DNA from: Rhabdornis inornatus
Lineage: Eukaryota; Chordata; Aves; Passeriformes; Rhabdornithidae
NCBI GenBank assembly: GCA_013397075.1
Contig: VWZS01000189.1
Span: 43,123-107,122 of the forward strand
Direction of reading: 5' to 3'
Length of the DNA: 64,000 nucleotides
Made by a program: the position numbers and the translations under genes. The notes below the pieces were generated by a model. It was not told the origin of the DNA. It saw only the letters and a list, made by a program, of their open reading frames with translations, and did no database searches. Shown here piece after piece: positions 1 to 11,253 of this stretch. The first letter of the stretch is position 1. Every line of letters begins with the position of its first letter.

Positions 1-3000
1 GTTAAAAACAAACATGTCATATATAATTGAGATGTACACTGCTTGTAGATAGTAGAGAAGACATTTATAAAGCCATTGAAAGAAATAATTAAACTGAATA
101 TATCACAGCCACCTTTCTGAATTGTTCAAACAGGGAAGTTTACACCCATGAGAGGCTGATACTCCTTCTGGCAAACTTTTAATACAATAATTTGGTTCGT
201 ACTTTAAATGCCTGGCATATTTTAACCTTGGAAATAAATGAATCTCAGTGGGATTGCTAAGTAATTAAGAAAAGTGTGTCTGGTGGGCTTGCTTTCATAT
301 GGAGAGGTGAAATAACACTGTGAGAGTCAGCTGATCATTTGATATCCTTGCATTAAAAAAAAACCAACAAGGCAAACCCTGAGGCATGCCGTTGTTATGC
401 TGTGTGACTGGCATTGCTTGCAAACAAGTCGTGTTTTCAGTGTTAGCTGTGTCATGGTTTTTAAATTGCCATTTAAAATGTAAACCAATGTGCATCCTGG
501 AAGGAAGCCCCCTGAGACACCCTGAGCCGGAGCATGGTGGCCTCGAGGCCAGAGGTCACCTGCTCATCTGCTCACTGGGGCTTTCCCTGATTGAGGGCGA
601 CAGCTCAGTGGGAAAGTGGCAGTGGTGGAAGGGCTTGAGGAGGAGCAGTTTGGTGTCCACTGGCTAATTACTGGCAAGAGAACTGCAGGAGCTGTTTATT
701 TTCTAGTAATAGGTCAAGACATAGTCAGGATAGTCTTGAGAGCTTGCTTTAGGGTTTTGTGTTGAGCCATCTGGATGCTCAGTTTTACTGAGGGCTTAGA
801 TTTCTCGTAAGAAATGTTGAAAAGCAGCTGAAGCACTGAGTCCCCAAAGGAAGGAAATCAGGCTTTGAATTACTGCCCAAGCATGGTATGCCATGAGGAT
901 CAACACACAGAGTTTTTGTCCCAGTGCTACTGCACACAAATCACACTGGGAAGGCTCCCACAGCTCTTACTGCCAGCAGAGGGAAGTTTTCACGTCAAGA
1001 TATTTCACTCGAAGGAGTCGCTTTGCTGGAAAAGCCTTGGACACAGGCTCCAGGAATTCTCCCTCCAGTGTAAAGCAGCAGAGTCATATCCCAGGCTGGA
1101 AGCTTTCAGCCTGTGTCTCTGCTGGCTGCCCAAGGTCAGGCTGTGCTCGCCCCTTGGGAGCTGGCTGTATCACAGCCAGGAACGCGTGGTGTCAGCTGGG
1201 ATTTGTGCTGACAATATTGCTCTTGGTTTCAATGAGCATCCTCCAGCACGAAAAGCATTCCAGGAAGGAGGTGGCTGTATCCCCAGGGATGATAACTGAT
1301 CTCGTTGTGAAAAACATTAGTTGTTCTCTGGAAAACAGAGCCACCATCAAGACATTATGCAATTAGAATCATTGCCCCTTAAAATTATTATTTTCCACTG
1401 AAAGATGTTGTTATTATTGGTGGAGAAGTGGCTGCAGGAGCAGTCCACTTGACAATTGTGTCTGAAAGCATGGGGCAGAAGCACCTGTTTATTGACTATA
1501 TAAATCAGATTAATTTAGTTAAATTTACAAACACAGGAAGAAAAGCAATAAGGTCTGTCATGTGGCTGTGCCCCAAAACAGGCAACACTGTCAGTATTGA
1601 AACTGCTCTCCCTAGGGAAACCAAGAATGTGATGTGGCTGCAAGTATTCATTTGGTTGTTGTCATTTCCAGTGCTACATATTTTAAATTTACTTCAAGCA
1701 CTGTTGAAAGCCTATAATGGTGAGGAATTACCTGCCCAGAGGGACTCTGGGTGACATGCCCACGAGCACAAAGGGAAGTTGTGCTGTCTTGCTCCACAGA
1801 ACTAGTGAATTAAGGGTTTATAACCAAGGTTAATAACTCCAGATATATCTCCTTCTACCACACAAGGAAAGTGAATTATTTATAGGCAGAACTCCTGCCC
1901 CCCTAACTCCCACCTTCTGCCCCTCTCCACTGCTTTACCAACATCCTTTGCCCTGTCCATGACTCCAGCCATGCCTAAAGCACAGCACAGCATTGCTCTT
2001 CCACCTGGGATGCAAAGAAGAGGTAAAAGGAGGTCATATTTGGAAAACCCTCTCCAGCATTTCTCTCTGTGGTATTTGCCACGTTATCCAAGTCCAGATG
2101 GGCTGTGTGATGTGGGTCCTGGACACCTCAGCCTGTGTCTGGGTTGTGAGATGCTAATCCAGGGGCACAGAGAGACACAGTCCCTGCAGAACATAGCCCA
2201 GAGGGAGCTGGGTGGCTTTCACTGCCTTGGGCACCTCGTGATGGCAGTCATTGGTCTGCTTCATCTCCACTTCATTCAGCATAATCACAAGCTATATTGA
2301 GCTGAAGGACAGCCCCAGAATCTGTTTCAGGGAGGACTGAAACAGAGGGGGAACTACCTTATTTTTTTCCTCCTGAGATTATCCTGAGCGTGAAATAAAT
2401 AATCTAAGAGTGAAAATTTGTCATCAGATACCTGTCTACAAATGCCACTGGTGTCATGGGAGCACCACATGTGAGCACAGGAAGAGCATCTCGTCCTCCA
2501 GGTGAGGCCCTTCCTCTTCAGTATCTTTTTTTGTATACAGTTTCTGGGCAGATGAGTCCCTGCAGCATCTCTGACCTCTGTGGGCTCAACCTAAGCTATC
2601 TGTAGGCTGGAAAAATGCCACCAGCTGCCGGGATGCCTTTGGTACTCATGCAGATGTGAAAGGACACATTCCAAGCAAGCTGTTCCTGGGTGCAGCTCAT
2701 GTAGGATGGACGCCTCTGGTGACATGCTGGGACATGCTAATCATCTTAACAGCACTTGGCACTGAATACTGCCTCTCATCCTCATTGCTCCCCAGTCCCT
2801 GTGCCATTAGCTAATTGAGCTTTGCAGCAAAGCCTCGGAAACACTGGCTTTGGCAGGAATATTTTTCAAATCACTAAATACAGATTTGGAAAGGCTACAT
2901 GTGCCTCTTGGCCAGTGGTTATGTGTGGGATCTGTGAGCCTTTAGATGGCAGGAGCTGGCGAGACCCTCTAATAATGAAGGTGGCCCCTGGTCTCACCAG

Positions 3001-3479
3001 GACCACAAAGGAAGATACTGCTGTAATCTGTCCCAGAGACTATAATGAAAAGTGGTTTGAAATTTAGAAAAGGAGTCTGAAATTTAGACATTTGTCCAAC
3101 CATTCCCAGCCTGAATAATTTATCATTCTTGTGACCCAGAAGAGCGGGGGCTTAGCATTCTGTCTTGCTGAGTCGTTTGGATACAGCACTCCACCTCTTC
3201 TTCTACATGCCCCTCTCCTTGGTGGGGGAGTCAGGAGCAGCAGTACCTGGTTCATCAGGGCTTTTCTGCAGCCCCAAAAATCTTCTCAACCCTTTGACAT
3301 GAGCACAGCTAGTCTGTCTCCTTCCTGTTACCTGTCTGTCCTTTGTGCGTGTGTCTCTGTGTCTGTTCTAAAGCAGTCGGACTGGAAAAAGCCCCCTGGG
3401 ACTCTGGCAGCTCCTAGGGAGGCTCCCAGCATCCTGGTGACACACCAGCCCTGGAGCTGAGAGCTCAGGGGCACACTGC

Positions 3480-3780
3480 TCAGGGGATTAAAGGGCAGCA
3501 GCTGCGCTGCCTCCAGCCTGCGGCTTCCCCCGGCTCAGCACGGCTCTGGGAGCAGGGACAGGGGCAAGCACAGCCTCTCCCAGCCATGGAAAAGCTCCTC
3601 ATCCGTTCAAACCTCCTCATATTTAGAGGCTGCCTCTGAACAAGCCGCGCTGTCGGCGGGAGAAGGAGGCTCCTCCATCCATCACTCCTGCCTCCGGGTG
3701 TTTTTCTCCCCAGCGCAAGGTGACGGAGGCAGACACAGTCCATGCACCCAGCCCGTGCGGCCTGGGGCAGCACCATCTCC
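3480..3780. promoter_or_regulatory. Small CpG-rich patch, possible promoter or enhancer
   Basis: This 300-base stretch holds about 14 CpG dinucleotides by eye, while the next 300 bases hold about three. It is also visibly richer in G and C than its surroundings. Clustered CpGs are a common mark of vertebrate promoters, including those of alternative first exons and long non-coding RNAs. It lies about 6 kb upstream of the SIAH3 start codon. No splice donor or convincing ORF ties it to SIAH3, so the regulatory role is inference. It could also be a GC-rich repeat relic. Confidence 0.25.
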
Positions 3781-6700
3781 AGTGGGCACTGTTAGGCTGG
3801 CAATTGAAAGCAATAGGTCTTTATGGTAATGTGGGCACCAGGCAACCACTATGAATAGGAAATGATGGCAGTTACTTTATCTAGGAACAGCATGAAAATG
3901 TGAAGTGCCTTTATTGAGCTGCTGGCTTGCTGGTGAGAGTTAAAGGAGATGCTCTCTCGGGTATAACATTTGCAGAGAAGTGGCATGAGATATTGCCATA
4001 AACTCCTCTGTTAATAAGCGAGCAGAGGAAGGCAGAGAATACCTAATGCAGCTGTGTGAAAGGACAAAATTAAGACCGTAGAAGCAGCAACATTTTTCCC
4101 TCGGCAGCAGAGGTACCCCAAGGAGAAATGAAGAATTTCCCTCTTGACCCAACAACTAGAAAACTCATGTAGTGCTAATATTAATATAGGAAGGATGGCT
4201 TTGAAAGGAATAAAAGAAAAACACATCTTGTCACATCAATGCCCTCCAATACCATCAAGAAATTTAAGTCTCTGAGGAAGGGAAGATTACCAGGGAAGAC
4301 ACCAGCTCAGCAGCTGTGCAGTGACGACGCTCTGCAGGTGGCCAGGGGGTGCAGAAACGACTTTTGCTCTGTGACAGATGGGGGAGACGTGGCCCAAGTG
4401 TGTAAAAAACCGCAGCATGCATCCCCAGTTATTCCAGTGATGGTGTTGGATTGCAGCACTGCAAAGCAGCTCTGAGGGCAATGACCCTGCATGGCTGAAG
4501 GGGAGCTGCCCAGAGGGAGAAGAAAGGCTCAGGAAACACTGGGAAGAACCTCAGAATTGCTAAATTGGTTACAGTTCAGCAAATTCTGTTTTCTCCCAAA
4601 TTTTGTAAGATTGTCTGTGGCATTTATCACTGATATCTTAGGTGGCGTGTTATTTAGCTGCTTAAAAGGCTGCTTTTGATAGTTCTTGCCCAATGAAAGC
4701 TGTTTTTCTGAGAAAATAAAAACTGTTGAGACATTTAAGATCAGTTTCTGCTCAAAGCTGTACATTTCCAGTGCAGCTATTGCTTATATCAATGAATGGA
4801 GTCAAAATGGATTTCTGAAAACCTATTTGGGCAAAATAATTCACCACAGATAAAGAACTTTGGTAAAGCAAACAACTTCTGACAACACTTTGCTTTTGAA
4901 AAAAGACAGATGATTATTAAATAAGAGGAAAAAAAATCTGCTTATAGTCTCACCTCCATCAAGAAGATGACAGGAGGGAGTACCTCTGCATTTTTCGGGA
5001 GATTAGTTATTCTCCTCCATGCCCACAGGCAGCTCTGGCTTCCTTGTGGCTGCACTGATGTTAAATCTGCTCTGCAAGCCAAGTGGAAGTGTGGAATGGA
5101 GATCCAAAGGAGTGGACAGGTCATGGCTGTAACCAGAGCACCGTGATGTCTCTTTGCTTCTGTACTCATTGATGGTGAGAAGCAGATCAGGTTCAAGACG
5201 AGAGGAGGAGGAGAAGGAGGTAGAGAAAATGCACAGAGAAGCTGCAAGAGTGATCTGACCTTGAGCAAGAAAGGTGCTTTGCAAAGGAAACACTACCTGT
5301 CTATCGGGTTTGGTGGAGGAGGTTTTGGGCAAAAACTGGATCTTCACATGGAGAAAGTCTGTGATGGCAGAGACTGCCCCACCTCAGTGAGGGAAAGCAC
5401 AATGACTTTCTGAATTCAGAAGCTCATGCAGGAAAATTATTCAGACTGAAAATACAATAAAAAATGCTAGTGGTGAAGATAAATAATCTTTGGAAGAACT
5501 TAGCAGGAGATGCCACTGGTGTCCTTCATGGGAATCTTCAAAGCCAGGCTTTTTGGAAAGAATGGGCTCCAATTAGAGCACTAAGCAGTCAATGTGAATT
5601 GACACATGTTTTACAGGGGCCATGCTGGAGGGCTGCAACTCTTGTTCCAGTTGTAAAAGTTGTTGCTGCTTCTAAAGGCTCTGATTCCCTATGGACACAC
5701 CCTACAATGCCCCAAGATGACAGCTGTAGGTGCTTAGGGAATGCCAGGAGAGTGGACAGCAGGTGGTGATACCTGTCCACCAGTCAACTCAAATGCCATC
5801 TCTTGTAGTCACTGCAGAGGACAGGGTACTGGTCTGGAGGGGTCATTGCACTGAGCTAGTGAGACTTTTCATATGTTCTTGCCTAAAAGACAACACAGGA
5901 AAATGATAACAGTGCAAACACCTCTCCTCAAAACTTGCTGTGAGAGCCAGGAGAGCACATGGAGCTTCGTATATTGTTTGTATCCAAAGGATGCAGAAAA
6001 CAGCCTGATGTCCCAGCCAGGTGGCAGGTTAGATTGGCCTGGTTCCTTTCTCAGGGAAGTACAAAGAGTGGAGCCAGAGGACGTCCTGCATCAGCCAGCC
6101 TTGCCAGAAATCCTACCAGCACTCAGAAACATGGGCAGGCTGGCAAGGGGCCTGAATGGACATTCGTGATACTGTGAGCAGCATCTGCTCTCCTGCTCTT
6201 GGGATAAAGACCAGTGCTGATGCTGTCCCTGACAGGTTAGGCTTCCCTTATGGCTGTTGAACAGAGAAAGCAGCATGTAGAAAGGTCACTCCTGAAAGTG
6301 CCCAGTCAGAAAGACAAACAAATCTGGTTGAAACCCAAAATCTTGTGTTGGGTTTGGATGGAGCAACTCACCTCCCAGGCCATCATCCTGCCAAGTCACG
6401 CAGTGCCTGGACACCTGAAGTTTCCCACGAGTATTCTCCTTTCACCTTGGCAGCTCAGACTGAAAAACTGGAAAGCTATTGCTGCTGCAGTTGGTTTTTG
6501 TGTCTGGCTGATCCTATTACTGTGCAAAGCTGATGCAGCCGCAGCAGCAGCTCAGTGGTTACAGCACTATAATCCCAGGCATGTTACAGTGATGCCACTT
6601 GAGCTGCTAATTTGGCAAAGTCTGGATCCTAAGCTCATGGACTTCTGCCACTTCCCACTTGTCTGCTACAGAACTAACCACGTTAGAAATAATGGCTGCA

Positions 6701-8299
6701 GTCACCAGAAATCTGCAACCAGCAGTGAAAAGGGATTCACCAAGTGCCCCTTGCAGGTGAACTTGTTTCTCCTGTCTCTGTATGGATGGTTACATCCATA
6801 CAGTTAAATAATGACATTAAGGACCCACTGTGTGGTGTGAGGTCAGGTGGGGCAGCAAACCTTGGGTTCCCAAGCCTGGATGAGACCATTATGAACTCAA
6901 ATTAATGGAGTTATGCAGGTCCAGAGCCTCTGTATGTGAAAGCAGAAGAAAGAACTGGATCCATACCCTGATGCCAGATGATGCTGCTGATCCTTTGTTT
7001 GCGAGAGAAGTTGCGTGCACAGCCAGATGTTGTGTTTTGGTGGGTGTAGGGTCCCTCATCAAGCAGGTGCTAAAAGTCCTGTGTGTGGATCTCTGGACAA
7101 AATATGGGCGGTAAAATATTTCGCAGATGTGCCACCATGAAGGTGAGCTCATGCACTGAGCACAAGCTGCCTTCAGATGCTCTGAATGATCATTTTCGTC
7201 CTTCCCCACAGATACTGGTGGCAGACAGATGCTCCTCAGAAGGTCACATGTAGCAAGAATGATGGGCATAGGTGCACACAGGGATTTGGGCTCTGCAAAG
7301 GTCCCTCACCCATCCTTGAATGTGGTCTTTTTTGGAGAACGACAACCATTTTTGTATACTAGCCCAGAGGCATGAACATATTTTCATGATCCTATGTGCC
7401 TGTGGGATCAGGGATACCTCTCCTGCCAACCCTGGAAGGCAGCTGGGTTTCAAGGGGGGTGGATCGCAGAATTGCCAGAGCCCTGATGTTAGCAGGACTG
7501 CAGGAATGGGGGGTTCCATCTCTGCTGCCCATGAATATGTTGGTGCTCCCTAAGTCTAGGCATTCAGTCAATAATCAAACAGAAATGATCTCTAGGGATT
7601 CAAGTGGCAATAACCAGTGTAAATAGCAAGGACCTTTAGCTCATTTATGGCTTTGATGGCAGAATACTTGCACTGGTAACATGCAGACCGAAATTTCCTG
7701 GTGTCGGGATTTGCGCAGCTCCTAACTACAAATCAGGAAAAAACAAATAATAAACTGCTGGAGGCTCACAGTTACTTTGGGAACAGGGAGAAAAAGAATA
7801 CGTTTAAGCAAATCGATTCACTCACTTGTCCTCAAGTCTGTCTGAAAATATTCTCAAAGTGTCATTCAGCACTGCAAAAATTATCTGCTGTTCTCATTTG
7901 CAACCAAATGTTAGGAACTGAGGGAGGGATACATATTCCTCCCATCTTTAATGTTTTTTTGGGGGTTGTGTAATCAGCTGTTCCAGTATTCACAATTTTT
8001 GCTTATTTATCTACTCAGGCCTTTTTTTCTTTTTTTTTTTCCCCTTTCATGCACAGCCTCTCTGCAGTCTGGTAGAGCCAGGATTGCAGTATTGATTTAG
8101 GAAGAGGCAGTTGTGACAATACAGTCCCAGGCTAATTCCCGTGCTGTACGGGGGCTGCTCTGTCCTCAGCAGCAGCCTCACCCCCAGCGTGGGGCTCGCT
8201 TTTAAAAAGAAGAAAAAATACGAAAGAAAAGCTACTTTTCTCTGTTCTGCTTTGAAGGGAAAAAGGATTACCAAGGCTAAATAAGCCATCTGAGTACTT

Positions 8300-8720
8300 A
8301 GCTAGCAAGCCTAAATAGCACCCTGATAGGAAGTTCTGGCAGAGAGCTAATTAAATTAACTCTCTTTGATTTATTAACAAGCAGAGCAACATATCACACA
8401 GGATTGTCCCATGAAATGAATGTGCTTTCTGATTCCCTCAGCTGTTTCAGGGCAGCCACCCCCAGAAAACCCGGCTACGGGGACTCAGGTTTAATGAGAC
8501 TCAATGGCTCGAGAAGGATCCCTGCCCACCAGCAGAGATACACACTGGTAATAATACCTAAAAGAGTGCTTATTTTCGTTGCACTTCCCTAATTCCTTTT
8601 TAATGCCTAGGACTATCTAATGGCTAATTCGTAATTTCCTGCTCACTGATATGCAGATGAATGACAAGGAAAAGCCTCCTGCATGTTTAATTATTCTGTT
8701 GATTTAAAAGCCACTTTTCC
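8300..8720. promoter_or_regulatory. AT-rich homeodomain-site block, candidate enhancer
   Basis: This block about 1 kb upstream of the SIAH3 promoter is dense in homeodomain-type ATTA/TAAT cores, including a TAATTAAATTAA run at 8348-8359. It also has a POU-like ATATGCAGATGA sequence near 8649. There is no ORF or repeat signature. This kind of composition is typical of conserved non-coding elements around vertebrate genes, but conservation cannot be seen from one sequence, so the call is tentative. Confidence 0.25.
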
Positions 8721-9439
8721 CTCAGTGCAAGTTTCTTGGTCTGTGTGTGTGTGTGCTCTCATGCATCACATATTTCATTATTTTTAGAAGCATGCTCTGT
8801 GCCTTTTTATGCTCCCATAGTTCCAGCATCCAGTAATTACCATGTTTTGTGTCCAACAGACCTGATCCACCAGCAAGTGTAAATCAGGAAAACATCGCTG
8901 TCTCTAAATGGAGTTATTCCAAGTTACACCAGACCTGAGACCTGACTTCTCCTATTTTCAGTGATGGGGAAAATGTTATTTGTGTGCTGGGACTCTTGTG
9001 GAGTAGCAGCATATAAAATTTAGAAAACTTGAGAGCAGTGAAATTCCAAATTGAAGCCTGTGAATGCACAGACGAGAATCTATTTATGTAGCAAGCTCTA
9101 CTTCTGCTTAACCCCTGCAAGGAGCTGTAACTCTCCTTGCATATTTGATTTTACTCCCTCAGTAAAACATAGTCTGCTTAACCTATTTTTGCTACTTTCC
9201 AACAGTTTCACCAGGGGGGTTCTTCCTTGCGCCTTACATGTAGCTTTGCTATCCGAGCGCTCCTTTGTTAAATTAAGGCAATTAATAAATGGAGATGTTA
9301 AGCAATCAATTTTGCCTGCATATCTCCACAGCCTTACGTATGACTGGCTGTAATCACAAGATAAATGCAATGTGCTGATGTATGGTAATGTTCAATAATA
9401 CATTCTCCACCAGGCTCAATTCATCAGGGAGTTTCTGGA

Positions 9440-9540
9440 GGGGAGGCATTTGTTATTGGCTGTCTCCGGACCTCAAGGATAACATTCCTGTCCTTTCCAT
9501 TGGCCGCCCCGCTGCTGCAAGCCTCTTCCCGTCTTATTTT
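9440..9540 (+). promoter_or_regulatory. SIAH3: Probable SIAH3 core promoter with two inverted CCAAT boxes
   Basis: Two ATTGG motifs, the inverse of CCAAT, lie at 9455-9459 and 9499-9503, 44 bases apart and about 230-270 bases before the SIAH3 start codon. The second sits in a GC-rich context (ATTGGCCGCCCC). Paired inverted CCAAT boxes are the usual binding sites of NF-Y in TATA-less vertebrate promoters. I see no clear TATA box near the expected start. The transcription start is probably between about 9520 and 9600, but the sequence does not fix it. Confidence 0.5.
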
Positions 9541-9558
9541 GATGATGAATATGAAGGC

Positions 9559-9657
9559 ATGCTAAGCTGTGCCGGAGAGCAGCTCTCGCTGACTACACTC
9601 CCACCCCGGGCTCAAGGACTCCGGAGCTCCCCGGCTGCTTCCCCTGCCCACTGCCAG

Positions 9658-9708
<51 letters not shown>

Positions 9709-9711
9709 TAG
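9559..9711 (+). CDS. Upstream ORF ending in polyglutamine (uORF)
   Basis: An ATG at 9559 opens a 50-codon frame. It starts MLSCAGEQLS, becomes rich in Pro, Ala and Ser, and ends with 18 consecutive Gln codons before a TAG at 9709-9711. The same frame is open further upstream to an ATG at 9382, but that ATG probably lies outside the transcript because the CCAAT boxes follow it. The stop is 17 bases before the SIAH3 start and in a different frame. If translated, the uORF would be expected to lower SIAH3 initiation or act by re-initiation. The peptide matches no family I know, and translation is inference. Confidence 0.3.
9655..9708 (+). repeat. CAG trinucleotide repeat with one CAA interruption
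   Basis: This tract has eighteen triplets: eight CAG, one CAA at 9679-9681, then nine CAG. The next triplet is TAG, which differs from the repeat unit by one base. The tract lies in the SIAH3 leader and ends 20 bases before the start codon. CAG/CTG repeats form hairpins and tend to vary in length. A single CAA interruption usually makes such tracts more stable. It would encode glutamine in the uORF frame, not in SIAH3. Confidence 0.95.
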
Positions 9712-9728
9712 CAACGCCAGAAGTTGTG

Positions 9729-9863
9729 ATGCTTTTCTTCACCCAGTGCTTTGGGGCTGTGTTAGATCTCATTCACCTGCGGTTTCAGCACTACAAGGCA
9801 AAGAGGGTTTTCTCAGCTGCCGGGCAACTTGTCTGTGTCGTCAACCCAACGCACAGCCTCAAG
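9729..9863 (+). CDS. SIAH3: SIAH3 coding exon 1 (residues 1-45)
   Basis: This exon encodes the N-terminus of SIAH3, starting MLFFTQCFGAVLDLIHL and ending PTHSLK. I recognise it as nearly identical to the human SIAH3 N-terminus. It holds exactly 45 codons (phase 0) and ends AAG followed by GTGAGT, a strong splice donor. SIAH3 differs from SIAH1 and SIAH2 in having this short N-terminus where they carry the catalytic RING finger, so it is not expected to be a classical E3 ligase. In human cells SIAH3 has been reported at mitochondria, where it limits PINK1 accumulation and Parkin recruitment. The hydrophobic first 15 or so residues fit an organelle-targeting or membrane-contact role, but that is inference. 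The exon is too short to stand out as an ORF and was found by its sequence. Identification is confident because exon 2 continues the same protein in phase. Confidence 0.93.
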
Positions 9864-11237
9864 GTGAGTTAAAAATATATTTTCTCTTCTAACACCTCCT
9901 CGTCTTCCCTACCACCGCCACCCGTGATTCTCCACAGGGAATGAGATTATGCTCTGGCAGCAATGGGAGAGTGCTGTTAACATATTGCAGCCCTGGCAGA
10001 GGGTGTTTGCATTGTTTGAATGCATGATTCCCTTTGGAGCAAAGGAGAAGCAACCCACTGCTCCGAGTGATCGTGGGAAGTCACAGCTCCCCCTCCCCAA
10101 AGTTTCCTCGTCCTTTTCACCCACATAATGAGCATGCATGTTGCAAGCGTTGAGTAAAAATGATTGGAAAAGTTAGTTGGATGAATTAACACCCCTTTTT
10201 AGTGGAAGGATGCTGTGTGGTCTCCCAGGCTGACACTCCAGCACAGAGGAATGCTGCCAAGCATCCAGTGGGTAGCAGGAAGAGGGGGGATGACACAGAG
10301 GGATCTCCCGTGATGTCGTTTGCTCTTTCAGGGGAAAAAGGGAAAAAAGGCTGTTTCTGTCTCCTGAGGACATTCCTTTGGCGCTGAAACTGTCCTTAAG
10401 CTGTTTGCAAGGTGAATCTATTTTAAGAGGGAGAATACATTTGCTTTAACTCAAAACTATTTATAGTCCACATAAAAACATTTCTTGTACTTGCATAGTT
10501 CTGAATTTTCACTGACAAAGTGTCAACAGCTCCATCTATACCAGAGCCTTCATGTTTGTAGTAGAGAAGGAGCAGCAGGGGGAGAAAGCAATCAGGAGGC
10601 TTTAATTACTTTATCACACTAGTGAATGACCAACTTTAATGAAGTGGCTTCCGTTTTGTGAGAAGTCCTTGCTGACCTGACTTGTGAGGTAGCTCCGCTA
10701 TCCTGGTGCAAGCTTAGAAGTCAATTTAATTCAGGACAAGCTGGTTTTGGCTCTACAAGGGTCCCTGTGAGGTACTTGGAGGGGTTGCAGGAAGCATCTT
10801 TCCTGAGCTCCTGGTCCCTGGGACGTCCATTGATGCAATAAATCCCTCTTCCTCGCAGGATAAAAAAGGCATGTTTCCCACAGTCATCTTTCCTGTCTCA
10901 GGCTGTGCTCAGGCTGGAAGAGATTGTTTCTAGCAGGGTGCTGGCTCCGGGAGGATTTTCCCGCAAGGCTGTGCTCTGAGCACTGCCGGCTGGGGCAGGC
11001 GCTCCCAGGGGATGAACCGCTTGGGTGCAGGCTCGCCTCTCCCGGCACCACGCTCCTCACAAGAAAAGTTAAAAACACACAGCCCTGTCATTATCTGAAA
11101 GAGACCGGTTGTCTGAATAGGTAAAAAAAAAATAGTTGCATTCCTAAGTGCACGGGGAGATTTTGTAAGTAAATTCTTCTGTGCTTAATCCTTTTATGTG
11201 ACAGTCTCCTGCTACTTTCATCTATAATTTTAATTAT

Positions 11238-11253
11238 TAAAAAAAAAAAAAAG
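11238..11253. repeat. Short poly(A) tract
   Basis: This is an uninterrupted run of adenines in the first 1.5 kb of the SIAH3 intron, flanked by AT-rich DNA. No LINE or SINE body can be seen directly upstream, so it is best read as simple sequence rather than a retrotransposon tail. Confidence 0.6.

Larger units (their letters stand above)
1..9400. other. Upstream intergenic region, no gene recognised
   Basis: I see no recognisable coding exon in this stretch on either strand. Open frames are present, the longest 185 codons at 6250-6807, but none resembles a known family or shows exon-like boundaries. The composition is mixed to AT-rich with scattered short simple repeats, such as seven TG units at 8742-8755 and a pyrimidine run near 8022-8044. 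The distinct sub-regions are a CpG-rich patch at about 3480-3780 and an AT-rich block at about 8300-8720, both listed separately. In human, the neighbour on the 5' side of SIAH3 is ZC3H13, but no ZC3H13 exon is visible here. Confidence 0.6.
9504..9728 (+). other. SIAH3: SIAH3 5' untranslated region (start approximate)
   Basis: This is the GC-rich leader between the inverted CCAAT boxes and the SIAH3 start codon. It contains at least one upstream ATG in a long frame (9559) and a CAG/CAA repeat. The 5' boundary is a guess from promoter motif spacing. The 3' boundary is the base before the ATG at 9729, whose context has G at -3, an acceptable but not optimal Kozak setting with C at +4. An upstream non-coding exon is possible and cannot be excluded. 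Confidence 0.45.

Noticed and set aside
865..1366. Two overlapping + strand frames of 144 and 157 codons
   Set aside because: Two frames open over the same DNA indicate locally few stop codons rather than coding. Neither has recognisable features.
5460..5600. Possible SINE or LINE remnant (CCTTCATGGGAATCTTCAAA phrase)
   Set aside because: The resemblance is limited to a few short words, and no element ends or target duplications could be seen.
6250..6807. 185-codon + strand open frame
   Set aside because: Residue order looks random, with a low-complexity Ala run from a GCAGCC-type repeat. There are no family motifs and no splice or promoter context.
9382..9711. Reading the whole 109-codon frame with C-terminal polyGln as a protein-coding gene
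   Set aside because: Its first half covers the inverted CCAAT boxes, so that part is promoter rather than transcript. Only the shorter uORF from 9559 is plausible.
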